Of a stretch of DNA of 64,000 nucleotides, positions 19,049 to 28,819 are shown one piece after another. Below the pieces are notes generated by a model, which was not told the origin of the DNA, ran no database searches, and saw only the letters and a program-made list of their open reading frames with translations. The translations under genes and the position numbers were made by a program. How positions within the stretch are numbered: position 1 is the first letter of the stretch; every line of letters begins with the position of its first letter. The stretch covers positions 372,001-436,000 of the forward strand of contig NZ_VIUH01000002.1 in assembly GCF_007993865.1 (NCBI RefSeq), read 5' to 3'. The DNA is from Pseudomonas sp. SJZ079 (GTDB lineage: Bacteria > Pseudomonadota > Gammaproteobacteria > Pseudomonadales > Pseudomonadaceae).

Positions 19049-22000
19049 GCGAGCTAAAGGATCAGGCCATCGACCAAGGCACCCGCAAGCGCACGGAATA
19101 CGACAACGCACGCCGTGCGAGGCTGGCGCTGAATATCGAACGCAGCGATGGCGGCATGCTGCAAGTCGTTGTTGAAACGGATATGCGCAGCCACGAAGAA
19201 GAGCCGGATATTCAGCAGAATACCTTTCTCGCCGTTGTGCCCATGGCACGGCTGCCGGGACATGACCAATTCAACGAAGCGCCCAAAGGTGCACTGCCCC
19301 GTCCTGGGCGCATTTATGTATTTCAGAACGGCAAGCTGTGGCGCGAACTGGCGTGTGATGGCCAAGGCAGCCTATCCGATGTGGATATGACCCACTGGCG
19401 CAAGCTGGCGAACCAAGGTGAACCGGCTGATGATCGAACTCCGGTTGGCAAGCCACTGGCGCTGACGTTGGTACCCATGCTGTTGAAAGGCCGCTTTGTC
19501 GGTGACCAATACGCCATGGCCTACAGCGAGATGGCTTGGACCTGGGAATACATCGCCTGGCTGGAAGCCAACAGCAGCCGAGTCAAGAATCGCTGCCAGA
19601 ATCTGGCGCCGGCCTGGTCGGCGGCGGTTGTTGGCGGCGAGCAATGGAAGCCGACCCAGGCGATGCCGATCATCGTGATCGACAAGCAAGTCGAGGGCCT
19701 TAGGCCACGTGACTTGCATGTTGAATGCGCACTGCGTGACCCCGCGATTTTTACCCCGGCAATGACAGCACTCGCCCCCCAAGAGCTGTTTGTCGAGCTG
19801 CATAAGCAACAGCAAGCGCTTGCAGGGCATACGGGCGCTGCAGCTCCGACTGCGCTGCCAGCGCTACCTGCTGGCAAGGATGTCCTCGCAGAAAAGGGCT
19901 TGCGCGGTTATCCAAAGCTGGTTGGCTTTATGTTGGACGACCCCTTGTTCGAGCTGCGCCATGCGGTAGAGCAATCTCGCTTGGCAACCGAAGCCTTGCA
20001 AACCTATAACGCCCTGGTGCCGTTTCAGCCGTTTGGCCGTTACGCCGAAGTGCTGCATCAATGGGCGATGCCAAGCAATGCGCCGCTGGCTGACTTGCGC
20101 GGGCATATCGATATGGCTGCGTTTGAGAAAACCATGCTGCATACCAAACGCCAAGGTGCGCGCGAGTGCATTCATCGCCAGCTCGAGCGGGCGCTGGCGT
20201 TATCGCAGAGCAAATTGACCGCAGTATGGAATGACTGGATTTACAGCAACGATGAACGCCTGCTGGAGCCCTATAGCCTGCTGATCGATATGCTGGAAAT
20301 GCTCAGTCGCCTGCCCCAAGGCAGCGATGCGCGCAGCACCGATGCGGAGAATCGCGAACTTGCGCAAGCGGTGGAGCGCCTGATCAGGCAACTGGCGGAG
20401 GCCAGCCATCCGCTTACCCGTGCAGCCTTGGCCGAGCAAAATGAAGCGCTGCCCGAGCTGGCCAAGCGCCTGGCAAAGTTGGCGGCGACAAACCAGGCCA
20501 TCAAGCCGGAGAACATGGGTATCAGCACCCTGGCGATGTTCGCCGGCCTGGAAAGCCAGCAATCGCCCAACTATCAATACGCGGCCCAGAACCTGGCTCT
20601 GGCGGTGGACGAATGGCTGAACCACCTGAGTAAAACCGTGCTACTGACGCTCAGGCGGTTGCGTACCAGCGCATCCACCGTCCAGCTGGATATGCAGCGC
20701 CTCTTTACGCCGACCATGGGCCTGCTGAGCAAACTGCATAGCCAGGCCAAGACGATCAAGTTCATCCCCCAGGGCGAAGCCCTGGCACAGAATATGGTGG
20801 TGCTGGGCGTGCATGGTGGCGGCCTCAGCTTTGGCCTGACACCCAGCGAACGCACCACCTTGACCCGGCAGAACTACCTGTATGGCAACTTGCAGGGGCG
20901 CAGTGGCAATGTACTGGGCACCACCAGTGGCAAGCTGGCGGAGGCCAATCGCTTCGCCAGCAAGGATCTGGGGCGCTTTATGGTCGTGGCCGTGCCTGCC
21001 AACGACCCCCTGGTGCAAGAGCTGAACAGCTGGCGACTCAGCGCCGCCAACTTGGGCCGCGCAGGACAAATCGCCAAGTCACCGGCATTGCCGCTCTTCG
21101 CCACGCTAATGGCGGCTTATAACCTGCATGTCAATACGGTTGGGGCCAAGGCGCTGATGGAGAATGAGAAAGTAAGATGGGGGGGCGGGGCTTTATCGGC
21201 TGCTGCGGACCTTTTCCTAGCCTCAAACAACATCGCGCTAAAAATCATCGAAGGCTCAGGTATCAGGTCGCCTTGGTATGCGCTATGGGAAAAAGGTCGC
21301 ATCGACGTCTCGCGGATATCGGAGCGCTGGGCAAGCAACCTCAGCAAGCGCACGGGCAGCAGTTGGCTCAGCGCTTCGAGAATTGGCTCCGGGGCGGCCA
21401 TGGCGGTAACCGTCGTGCTATTTGTTTGGGACGCCAAACGTGCCTTCGACCAAGGCGATAAGGACGTATCCGTTGCCAATGCCATTGCCGCCTCCGGCGG
21501 AGCCATGTGGGCGCTCTACACGGTGGGCTTATTGGCCAGCCCCTGGGTGCTGGGCGCGGGTATCGTGTTGTTGCTGGGCGGCGCGATTGCCGCAGTGCTA
21601 TTGGCCGATGGTGCAATCGAGCAGGCGGTCAAGCACGGGCCATTTGGCAAGGAGCAGCCCCTGGCGCATATGAACGACCCCAGGGTCGCCTATCAGCAAC
21701 TGCTCGGCGCTATCGGCCAACCTCGAGTACGCATCGAGCGTCTGGAAAACTGGCAGAAAAGCGCCTCCGTAGAGGATCAGGCGAAGCTGCAGGTTGCGGA
21801 AGCTCAGGATCGTAGCGACCTCGACCCGCTGGACTGGGTAATCGAGCTGCAATCCGGCCTGCTGAGCCAATACCCCAGTAACCAGGGCTTTATCTTGCGG
21901 ACGTCCGAACTCAAGCGGGAGCGCGGTCATCACAGCGGCTGGCAGCGCAGGCCGGCCAAGGTTATATCGCGGGAAAAACTCGGGGCCGTGGTGCTGGACG

Positions 22001-22278
22001 GCAGCCGCGTGCTCTACGTCCTGCCCCATCAACACCAGCCAGCCTTTAGCCCTTTGGCCTCCAGCCAATATGCCCTCAAGGTGCGCGCCCAGTTCCGCCT
22101 TGGCCATCAGAGTTGCCGAGCCGGTGATCCTTTTCCAGCCTATGACGACCTGATTTTGCCGCAGCCGAGCCCGCGCCAATGGGCGGCCTTCAACCCGGCC
22201 CTGTTGCCCAGGGAAGACGACGTGATGGATGACGTACCCTATTGGCTGATCGACCAGAGCGACTACCACAAACTATGA
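19045..22278 (+). CDS. putative T6SS effector with MIX-like motif and C-terminal membrane helices
   Basis: A 1077-residue protein whose start overlaps the vgrG stop (ATGA), so it is the likely cargo of that VgrG. Residues 86-101 read RPGRIYVFQNGKLWRE, resembling the central MIX motif that marks many T6SS effectors. Residues about 782-800 and 815-858 are strongly hydrophobic, giving two or three potential transmembrane helices. They are followed by a roughly 215-residue soluble tail, an architecture like VasX-type pore-forming effectors. No catalytic motif is apparent. Two membrane proteins follow immediately, which fits a membrane-active toxin with membrane immunity. Effector role is inferred from context; the toxic mechanism is unproven. 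Confidence 0.72.
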   Translation: MSELKDQAIDQGTRKRTEYDNARRARLALNIERSDGGMLQVVVETDMRSHEEEPDIQQNTFLAVVPMARLPGHDQFNEAPKGALPRPGRIYVFQNGKLWRELACDGQGSLSDVDMTHWRKLANQGEPADDRTPVGKPLALTLVPMLLKGRFVGDQYAMAYSEMAWTWEYIAWLEANSSRVKNRCQNLAPAWSAAVVGGEQWKPTQAMPIIVIDKQVEGLRPRDLHVECALRDPAIFTPAMTALAPQELFVELHKQQQALAGHTGAAAPTALPALPAGKDVLAEKGLRGYPKLVGFMLDDPLFELRHAVEQSRLATEALQTYNALVPFQPFGRYAEVLHQWAMPSNAPLADLRGHIDMAAFEKTMLHTKRQGARECIHRQLERALALSQSKLTAVWNDWIYSNDERLLEPYSLLIDMLEMLSRLPQGSDARSTDAENRELAQAVERLIRQLAEASHPLTRAALAEQNEALPELAKRLAKLAATNQAIKPENMGISTLAMFAGLESQQSPNYQYAAQNLALAVDEWLNHLSKTVLLTLRRLRTSASTVQLDMQRLFTPTMGLLSKLHSQAKTIKFIPQGEALAQNMVVLGVHGGGLSFGLTPSERTTLTRQNYLYGNLQGRSGNVLGTTSGKLAEANRFASKDLGRFMVVAVPANDPLVQELNSWRLSAANLGRAGQIAKSPALPLFATLMAAYNLHVNTVGAKALMENEKVRWGGGALSAAADLFLASNNIALKIIEGSGIRSPWYALWEKGRIDVSRISERWASNLSKRTGSSWLSASRIGSGAAMAVTVVLFVWDAKRAFDQGDKDVSVANAIAASGGAMWALYTVGLLASPWVLGAGIVLLLGGAIAAVLLADGAIEQAVKHGPFGKEQPLAHMNDPRVAYQQLLGAIGQPRVRIERLENWQKSASVEDQAKLQVAEAQDRSDLDPLDWVIELQSGLLSQYPSNQGFILRTSELKRERGHHSGWQRRPAKVISREKLGAVVLDGSRVLYVLPHQHQPAFSPLASSQYALKVRAQFRLGHQSCRAGDPFPAYDDLILPQPSPRQWAAFNPALLPREDDVMDDVPYWLIDQSDYHKL

Positions 22279-23483
22279 ATGCCCCCGAAATAGAGCAGAG
22301 TCCTTATACGGCCAGCGCCTACAACTCGACTGCCATTCCGATCCAGCCACCGCATAAGTGGCAGCAGGATGCCAACCGCAGCAACCTGCGCCGTACCCAG
22401 TTGCGTTGGGGCCACTATGCCAACTTGCAGCCCTGGCAGGTGGTCGATATGCAACTGCAGGCCAATGAACATACCTTTGTCGAGCGCACGGGAGAAACTG
22501 AGCTGTATTGCGATCAGCAGCGCTGGCGCTTCGAGAACTTCAATAAGCTACTTATATTGATACCGTTTCTGAAGTATTTATCTTTATTTATGGCGCCTTG
22601 GTTTTTCTGGATGTTTGCGACCATAGACCTGTTGCCGAATACACTGCTGCCTAATTTTATACTGGTACTATTTGCTCTGCTGATGATCGGCGTTAGCGGT
22701 TGGCTCTATTGGGAGAAAACTTTAAAGGCTTATTTGATTCAAGTAGGTGCTGGCTTGGCTACGGCGCTGCTCAGTGCGGTATTTACTTACAATACGTCCA
22801 GCTACGGCACCGATCTGTTTTGGTTTTGCGGGATTATGGCCTTCTCCATCTTTATGGGGGTGGTCGGTTTCGACTTTCTGCTGGATCTGTATCTGCGGCT
22901 GTTTAAATACGACGGCAGTGAATTCAATAGGCAAACCGGCATGGTGACCATCGCCCGGCGCTTTCGTAAGCCGTTCGTGGCACCTTTCTACGAGTTCGAC
23001 GCTACCATGGAGTTTCGCCCAGGGCCGCATGGCAGCGGCGGCATGGCGCTGTGGTTGCATCACCGTTATGCCGATTGCGATATATTTCTCGGCGGCAAGC
23101 TCCATCCATTGGGCCTCACCCCGGAAGAAGCACTGGCCTTCTGGGACTGCCTGCAACGCTATATGGATGTAAGCCAGCCACTACCCGAGCTACCGATACT
23201 CGAACAACTCCGCCACCTCGACCCGGTCACGGCCGAGTACGACCGCCAGAACAAGCGCGACCCGCGCCGCTGGCGCGACTTGCCTTATCGTGCCTGGGAA
23301 GGCCGAGGGCAATCAGAAACGATGAAACGCAATCAGAACTACCCCTGGCAACAGCAACCCTGCATCCTCCAGGCAAAAATCGACCCCAGCCTGAGCATCG
23401 AAACCTACTACCGCGACCAGGAAACCAAAGGCATCCAGGCCACGCCCAAGGCTGATGATTTCGATAACACCCATCGCCACTGA
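22275..23483 (+). CDS. multi-pass membrane protein, probable T6SS immunity protein
   Basis: A 402-residue protein of unrecognised function (possibly a DUF6708-type protein). Four hydrophobic helices are predicted at about 92-110, 122-142, 148-166 and 175-200, flanked by a hydrophilic N-terminal region and a roughly 200-residue cytoplasmic-looking tail rich in Trp, Arg and Pro. The ATG at 22275 overlaps the effector stop by 4 bases, so it is translationally coupled to the toxin; an in-frame start 33 bases earlier inside the effector gene is less likely. The helix-coding part (22540-22900) is much richer in A+T than the backbone, suggesting recent acquisition. Immunity is inferred from position and topology. 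Confidence 0.6.
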   Translation: MNAPEIEQSPYTASAYNSTAIPIQPPHKWQQDANRSNLRRTQLRWGHYANLQPWQVVDMQLQANEHTFVERTGETELYCDQQRWRFENFNKLLILIPFLKYLSLFMAPWFFWMFATIDLLPNTLLPNFILVLFALLMIGVSGWLYWEKTLKAYLIQVGAGLATALLSAVFTYNTSSYGTDLFWFCGIMAFSIFMGVVGFDFLLDLYLRLFKYDGSEFNRQTGMVTIARRFRKPFVAPFYEFDATMEFRPGPHGSGGMALWLHHRYADCDIFLGGKLHPLGLTPEEALAFWDCLQRYMDVSQPLPELPILEQLRHLDPVTAEYDRQNKRDPRRWRDLPYRAWEGRGQSETMKRNQNYPWQQQPCILQAKIDPSLSIETYYRDQETKGIQATPKADDFDNTHRH

Positions 23484-23517
23484 ATATTATCGAGATATTT
23501 ATCAAGGAACGACGCTC

Positions 23518-24042
23518 ATGAGCAAGAAGCTTGACCATCACCTCATCAAAAAATATTACTGCCCTGCCGAGACTAAGCCAAAAAAACCTAAATATGCGTC
23601 GGGATTAATAACAATTGCACTTCTGTTTACTGCTGTCACCGAACTTTCTGGCCCGATAGATGCTGTTCTTGTCGCTGGGGTGTTCCTGGTGCTGTACCTG
23701 TTCATTGCATGGGTGACCAAGCCGAACCGCCCCGAAGATATCGGCGAATTATCTGCGGAATTTCGCAAAGATGGAGTTCGCATTCTGGCAACTGTGGATA
23801 ACTTGGTAGGGTTCCAGGAAAAAATTAAATTGTCCGATATAAAGACGGTCTCTGGCTATATCCAGGATGGTTGGCTGTGGGTGCGCGATCGCGGGATCTT
23901 GCTAGAAACCAATCAAGACCCGCAATTTCGGCTATCACTAAATCTCAATCGGCAAGGATTGGATAACCTGCTGGTGAGCCTGCAGCCGTCGCTGAGCGAC
24001 ATGAATTACAACATTGGAAAGCTGCGTAAATTCCAGCCTTGA
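23518..24042 (+). CDS. small membrane protein, possible second immunity or accessory protein
   Basis: A 174-residue protein with no recognised family. Two adjacent hydrophobic segments (about 27-43 and 47-67) form a membrane hairpin, followed by a soluble domain of roughly 105 residues (EFRKDGVRILATVDNLVGF onward). The ATG at 23518 has the ribosome binding site AAGGAACGA; an earlier in-frame ATG at 23455 lies inside the preceding gene and lacks one. The gene is A+T-rich and follows the putative immunity gene by 34 bases on the same strand, so it belongs to the same cassette. It could protect against the effector, assist its loading, or be a duplicated immunity function. Confidence 0.55.
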   Translation: MSKKLDHHLIKKYYCPAETKPKKPKYASGLITIALLFTAVTELSGPIDAVLVAGVFLVLYLFIAWVTKPNRPEDIGELSAEFRKDGVRILATVDNLVGFQEKIKLSDIKTVSGYIQDGWLWVRDRGILLETNQDPQFRLSLNLNRQGLDNLLVSLQPSLSDMNYNIGKLRKFQP

Positions 24043-24098
24043 AGGCACCTAGAGCATAGCCTGGGTACACATTGCCGGCACCCAGACCACGCCCGTCG

Positions 24099-25397
24099 CT
24101 ACAACGCCTTCTCGAACACCTTGGAATTGCGCTGAAAGTTGTACAGCGAGGCGCGTGCCGCAGGCAGGCGCTCGACGCTGCTGGGCACGAAGCCGCGCTC
24201 GCGGAACCAGTCGGCGGTGCGGGTGGTGAGCACGAACAGGTGCTTCAAGCCCTGAGCCCGTGCCCGTTCCTCGATCCGCGCGAGCAGTTCGTCGCCACGG
24301 CCGCCGTGGCGGTAAGCCGAGTTGACCGCCAGGCAGGCCAGTTCGCCGTAGTCCGAGTCGGCGATCTGGTAAAGCGCGGCGCAAGCGATGATCAGCCCTT
24401 CGCGCTCGACGATGCTGAACTGCTCGATCTCGCGTTCCAGTACCTCGCGCGAACGGCGCACCAGGATGCCCTGCTCTTCCAGCGGGCTGATCAGTTCGAT
24501 CAAGCCGCCGACGTCCTCGATAGTCGCCTCACGCAGGGACTCGAACTGCTCTTGCGCCACCAGGGTGCCGTTGCCGGCACGGGTGAACAGTTCGCTGAGC
24601 AGGGCGCCATCCTCGGTATAGCTGACGATATGGCTGCGCCGCACCCCACCACTGCAGGCCTGGGCGGCGGCATCGAGCAATTCTGCTTGATAACTGCCGT
24701 TCAGCCGCTGCAAATGCTGCGGCACCTGCTGCGGGCGCAGCTCGCGCACCAGCTTGCCCGCCTCATCGAGCAGACCGGACTCGGCACCGAACAACAACAG
24801 TTTGTCGGCGCCCAGGTCGATGGCCGCACGGGTGGCCACGTCCTCGCAGGACAGGTTGAAGATTTCCCCGGTGGGCGAATAGCCCAGCGACGACAGCAAC
24901 ACGATGCTGCGCTCATCGAGTAGCCGGCCGATACCCTTGCGGTCGACCCGCCGTACCTCACCGGTGTGGTGATAGTCGATGCCGTCGACCACGCCGATCG
25001 GCCGCGCGGTGACGAAGTTGCCGCTGGCCACGCGCAGGCGTGCGCCCTGCATCGGCGAGGCGGCCATGTCCATCGACAGGCGCGCCTCGATGGCGATACG
25101 CAGTTGGCCGACCGCGTCGATTACGCACTCCAGGGTTGGCCCGTCGGTGACCCGCAGATCGCGGTGAAAATGCGGGGTCAAGCCGCGCGCCGTCAGCCGT
25201 GCCTCGATTTGCGAGCGCGAACCGTGCACCAGCACCAGGCGCACGCCAAGGCTGTGCAACAGCACCAAGTCGTGGACGATATTGCCGAAATTCGGGTGGG
25301 CGACGCCCTCGCCCGGCAACATGACCACGAAGGTGCAGTCGCGGTGGGCATTGATATAGGGCGAGGCGTGACGCAGCCAGTTAACGTAGTCGTGCAT
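24099..25397 (-). CDS. argA: amino-acid N-acetyltransferase
   Basis: N-acetylglutamate synthase, the first step of arginine biosynthesis (glutamate plus acetyl-CoA). The 432-residue protein has the N-terminal amino-acid-kinase-like regulatory domain (FVVMLPGEGVAH, LVLVHGSRSQIEARL) and a C-terminal GNAT domain from about residue 290 (acetyl-CoA loop near YRHGGRGDELL, then ADWFRERGF). This layout is typical of the classical arginine-inhibited enzyme. It lies downstream of argE on the same strand with a 101-base gap, forming an arginine locus with it. Confidence 0.97.
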   Translation of the reverse strand: MHDYVNWLRHASPYINAHRDCTFVVMLPGEGVAHPNFGNIVHDLVLLHSLGVRLVLVHGSRSQIEARLTARGLTPHFHRDLRVTDGPTLECVIDAVGQLRIAIEARLSMDMAASPMQGARLRVASGNFVTARPIGVVDGIDYHHTGEVRRVDRKGIGRLLDERSIVLLSSLGYSPTGEIFNLSCEDVATRAAIDLGADKLLLFGAESGLLDEAGKLVRELRPQQVPQHLQRLNGSYQAELLDAAAQACSGGVRRSHIVSYTEDGALLSELFTRAGNGTLVAQEQFESLREATIEDVGGLIELISPLEEQGILVRRSREVLEREIEQFSIVEREGLIIACAALYQIADSDYGELACLAVNSAYRHGGRGDELLARIEERARAQGLKHLFVLTTRTADWFRERGFVPSSVERLPAARASLYNFQRNSKVFEKAL

Positions 25398-25498
25398 GTG
25401 AGAGCCTGTAGAGCAATGACGGAAGTAAAGGTGAAAACAACGCTTCTCGCGCTGAGAGAAGGTAACTAGCGTCGTCGCAGCAGCATCAGGACTCCCCT

Positions 25499-26653
25499 TC
25501 AGGCTTTCGCAGGTTGCAGACAGTAGTGTTGGATCAACTCACGTAACAGACGCACAGTCGGCTCAAGGCGTGACATTTCCAGGAACTCGCCCGGCTGATG
25601 GGCGCAGTCGATGTCGCCGGGACCGAGCACCAGAGTCTCGCAGCCGAGTTGCTGAAGATAAGGCGCTTCGGTGGCGAATGCCACCGCCGCCGCCGCATGC
25701 CCGGTGAGCCGTTCGGCCACCCGCACCAGTTCGGCATCGGCGACCTGCTCGAACGGCGGCACGCTGGGGAACAGCGGGGCGAAGTCGATCTTGACCTGAT
25801 GCTGCTCGGCCAGCGGTTGCAACTTCTGCCTGATCGCCGCACGCAGCGCTTCGGGCTGCATGCCCGGCAGCGGGCGCAGGTCGAACTCCAGCGAGCACTG
25901 ACCGCAGATGCGATTGGGGTTGTCGCCACCGTGGATGCAGCCGAGGTTGAGCGTCGGCTGCGGCACACTGAACTGCGGATTGCGGTAGTCCCGCTGCCAT
26001 TGCTGGCGCAGTTGCAGCAGCTCGCCCATCACCGCCTGCATCGCCTCCAGCGCGCTATGACCGAGGGTGGGGTCGGAGGAATGGCCACTCTGGCCGAGGA
26101 TGTCGATGCGCTCCATCATCACGCCCTTGTGCAAGCGGATCGGTTTGAGCCCGGTCGGCTCACCGATCACCGCCGCCCGACCCAACGGCCGTCCGGCGTC
26201 GGCCAGGGCACGCGCCCCGGACATCGAGCTTTCCTCGTCACAGGTGGCGAGGATCAGCAGGGGTTGCTGGAACGACTGGGTCAACAAGGGCTGCAGCGCT
26301 TCGATGACCAAGGCGAAGAAGCCCTTCATGTCGCAGCTGCCGAGGCCGATCCAGCGGCCATCGCGTTCGGTGAGTTTGAGCGGGTCGGTCTGCCATAACG
26401 CGGCATCGAATGGCACGGTGTCGCTGTGCCCGGCCAGGACCAGGCCGCCAGGGCCGCTGCCGTAACTGGCGAGCAAATTGAATTTACCGGGGCTGACTTC
26501 CTGTACATCGCAGGCGAAGCCGAGGTCACCGAGCCAGCTGGAGAGCAACTCGATCACCGGACGATTGGATTGGTCCCAATGCGCCTGGGTGCAGCTCACC
26601 GAGGGCGCGGCGATCAGCGCGGCGAATTGCTCTTTGAAGGAAGGCAGGGACAT
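25499..26653 (-). CDS. argE: acetylornithine deacetylase
   Basis: M20-family zinc amidohydrolase that releases ornithine from N-acetylornithine in arginine biosynthesis. The 384-residue protein shows the metal and catalytic motifs GHSDTVPFD, LGSCDMKGF and CDEESSMSG, the dimerisation-domain segment GHSSDPTLG and the C-terminal His region GPGDIDCAHQPGE. It lies between pit and argA on the same strand. Many pseudomonads make ornithine by ArgJ transacetylation, so ArgE may be partly redundant. Confidence 0.94.
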   Translation of the reverse strand: MSLPSFKEQFAALIAAPSVSCTQAHWDQSNRPVIELLSSWLGDLGFACDVQEVSPGKFNLLASYGSGPGGLVLAGHSDTVPFDAALWQTDPLKLTERDGRWIGLGSCDMKGFFALVIEALQPLLTQSFQQPLLILATCDEESSMSGARALADAGRPLGRAAVIGEPTGLKPIRLHKGVMMERIDILGQSGHSSDPTLGHSALEAMQAVMGELLQLRQQWQRDYRNPQFSVPQPTLNLGCIHGGDNPNRICGQCSLEFDLRPLPGMQPEALRAAIRQKLQPLAEQHQVKIDFAPLFPSVPPFEQVADAELVRVAERLTGHAAAAVAFATEAPYLQQLGCETLVLGPGDIDCAHQPGEFLEMSRLEPTVRLLRELIQHYCLQPAKA

Positions 26654-26722
26654 CGGTGGTCTCCACTGGCGTAGCCCTCATCATAGGGGCAACGCCAGTA
26701 GAGATGAAACCGCCGAGTCCGA

Positions 26723-27991
26723 TCAAACGCCGCCGAAGATACCGCGCAGGATCATGAAGAAGAAAATCGACAAGGCCGCACCGACCGGCAAGGTGATGAT
26801 CCAGGACATGAAGATCTTGCCGATCACCCCCAGGTTCAAGGCACCGATACCCCGCGCGATACCGACGCCCAGTACCGCACCGACCAGGGTGTGGGTGGTG
26901 GACACCGGCAGGCCGATGGCCGAGGCACCGACCACCGTGGTGGCGGTGGCCAACTCGGCGGCGAAACCGCGGCTCGGAGTCAGTTCGGTGATTTCCTTGC
27001 CGATGGTGGCGATCACCTTGTAGCCGTAGGTGGCCAGGCCGATGACGATACCGACGGCGCCGAGCAGCAGCACCCAGCTCGGCAGTGCGGCCTTGGCGCC
27101 GACCGCCTCACCGCCGGACTGGATCACTCCGACGATCGCCGCCAACGGACCGACGGCATTGGCCACGTCATTGGAGCCGTGGGCGAAGGCCATGGCGCAG
27201 GCGGTGAAGATCATCAATACGGCGAAGACCTTTTCCACGCTGGCGTAGTGGAAGGCCTTGTCGGCCTCCTCATCGACATGGATACGGCTGAGCAAGGCGA
27301 CGCCGATCAGCATCACCAGCGCGCCGACCGCCAGCGCCAGGAGGAAACCCTCGCCGCCCGAGAGCTGCAGGCCAACATGCTTGAGGCCCTTGGTCACGGT
27401 GACGATGGCCACCATGAAGCCGGTGATGAACATATACAGTGGCACGAAACGCTTGGCGTTCTGGAACGGATTGTCGGTGTCGATGATCAGCTTCTGCACG
27501 CTCATGAACACGCCGAAGGCCACAACACCAGAGAGTACCGGGGAAATTACCCAGCTGGCGACGATCGGGCCGACGCCGGCCCAGTGCACCGCATCCATGG
27601 ACACACCAACTGCGGCGAAACCGATCACCGCACCGATGATCGAGTGGGTGGTGGACACCGGCCAACCCTTGGTCGAGGCCACCAGCAGCCAGGTGCCCGC
27701 CGCCAACAGCGCCGACATCATGCCCAGCACCATCAGGTCAGGCGAGATCATCGAGGCATCGACAATGCCACTCTTGATGGTGTCGGTGACCTCGCCACCG
27801 GCCAGGTAGGCACCGCAGAACTCGAAGACCATGGCGATGAGGATCGCCTGCTTGATGGTCAGCGCGCGCGAGCCGACCGAGGTGCCCATGGCATTGGCCA
27901 CATCGTTGGCGCCCACGCCCCAGGCCATGAAAAAGCCGAACAGGCAAGCCAGCAACAGGAGTAGCAGGCCGTAATCCGCAATCAGAGACAT
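26723..27991 (-). CDS. pit: Pit-family inorganic phosphate transporter
   Basis: Inner-membrane, proton-coupled low-affinity phosphate transporter. The 422-residue protein is hydrophobic throughout and carries the two inverted PHO-4 signatures, GANDVANAMGTSVGSRAL near residue 27 and HGSNDVANAVGPLAAI in the second half, each followed by VSTTH. The ATG at 27991 starts MSLIADYGLLLLL; 32 upstream in-frame residues overlap the previous gene's end and are not conserved-looking. It is preceded by its usual partner, a DUF47 protein, after 37 bases. Confidence 0.95.
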   Translation of the reverse strand: MSLIADYGLLLLLLACLFGFFMAWGVGANDVANAMGTSVGSRALTIKQAILIAMVFEFCGAYLAGGEVTDTIKSGIVDASMISPDLMVLGMMSALLAAGTWLLVASTKGWPVSTTHSIIGAVIGFAAVGVSMDAVHWAGVGPIVASWVISPVLSGVVAFGVFMSVQKLIIDTDNPFQNAKRFVPLYMFITGFMVAIVTVTKGLKHVGLQLSGGEGFLLALAVGALVMLIGVALLSRIHVDEEADKAFHYASVEKVFAVLMIFTACAMAFAHGSNDVANAVGPLAAIVGVIQSGGEAVGAKAALPSWVLLLGAVGIVIGLATYGYKVIATIGKEITELTPSRGFAAELATATTVVGASAIGLPVSTTHTLVGAVLGVGIARGIGALNLGVIGKIFMSWIITLPVGAALSIFFFMILRGIFGGV

Positions 27992-28028
27992 AAATGAATT
28001 CCGTTGTTCCCAGAAAGGACACTGGCGC

Positions 28029-28706
28029 TTAGCGCGCCAGCAGTTGTTCCAGTCGGTTGCCCACACGCTGGGCACGGTCGGCGACATCGCCGATCCAGTC
28101 GATGATCTGATAGAGGAACATCACATCGACCGGCGGAAGATCCTTCTCCAGTTTGAACAGGCTACGCCGCACCTCGATCTGCAGGCTGTCGGTGTCTTGC
28201 TCGATGACATCCAGCTCCTCGATCAAGGTTTCCACCAGCACCGCCTCACGGCCGCCGAAGCCAGCTTCGAGCAACTCATCCAGCTCGTTCATGGCCTTCA
28301 GCGCCTGGGCGCTGGCATCCACGGTGCGTTGCACAAAGGTGCGCATAAGCGGTTGCAAGTCTTGCGGAATCGCCATCTGCCGGCCCAGCATCAGCCCGGC
28401 GATGTCCTTGGCGCGGTTGGCAACTTTGTCCTGTACACTCAGCAGCTCTAGCAAATCCGAGCGTGGCACCGGCAAGAACAGGCTCTTGGGCAGATGCAAG
28501 CGCACGCCTTTCTTGAGCTTGTCGGCCTCGTGTTCCAGGCGCGCCATCTCCTGTTGCACCTGCTCGACCTTGGTCCAGTCCTCGGCCATCACGGCTTCGA
28601 AAAAGGGCACAAGGTTCGCCGCACACTCGTGGGCCTTGACGATGTGCTGCTGCATCGGCCCGAAGGGCGAGCGACCAAACAGGCTGACAAAGGGATTGAT
28701 TGGCAT
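28029..28706 (-). CDS. DUF47 (TIGR00153) phosphate-transport accessory protein
   Basis: A 225-residue, all-helical protein of the PhoU-like DUF47 family, typically paired with Pit transporters and thought to regulate phosphate flux. Recognisable features are the start MPINPFVSLFGRSPFGPMQ, the acidic helix MARLEHEADKLKKGVRLHLP and the C-terminal DWIGDVADRAQRVGNRLE. It is the first gene of the DUF47-pit unit and is divergent from the CYTH-CHAD gene across a 113-base region with a Pho-box-like repeat. Confidence 0.93.
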   Translation of the reverse strand: MPINPFVSLFGRSPFGPMQQHIVKAHECAANLVPFFEAVMAEDWTKVEQVQQEMARLEHEADKLKKGVRLHLPKSLFLPVPRSDLLELLSVQDKVANRAKDIAGLMLGRQMAIPQDLQPLMRTFVQRTVDASAQALKAMNELDELLEAGFGGREAVLVETLIEELDVIEQDTDSLQIEVRRSLFKLEKDLPPVDVMFLYQIIDWIGDVADRAQRVGNRLEQLLAR

Positions 28707-28769
28707 AGGGTGGACCCCTGTTGTAGAAAGGCGGCAAGTATACGGATCACGCCTAATGCTCGCCAGTTC

Positions 28770-28787
28770 GCGTCATCCAACCGTCAT
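28770..28787 (+). promoter_or_regulatory. Pho-box-like direct repeat
   Basis: GCGTCAT and CCGTCAT are separated by exactly 4 bases (CCAA), matching the spacing of PhoB boxes (CTGTCAT-N4-CTGTCAT) with GTCAT exact in both halves. CATAAG, 5 bases downstream, could be the -10 of a promoter reading into the CYTH-CHAD gene. It lies in the divergent gap with the DUF47-pit unit. Confidence 0.5.
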
Positions 28788-28819
28788 AATTTCATAAGTA
28801 GGCGCTTAAGCTCACCATT

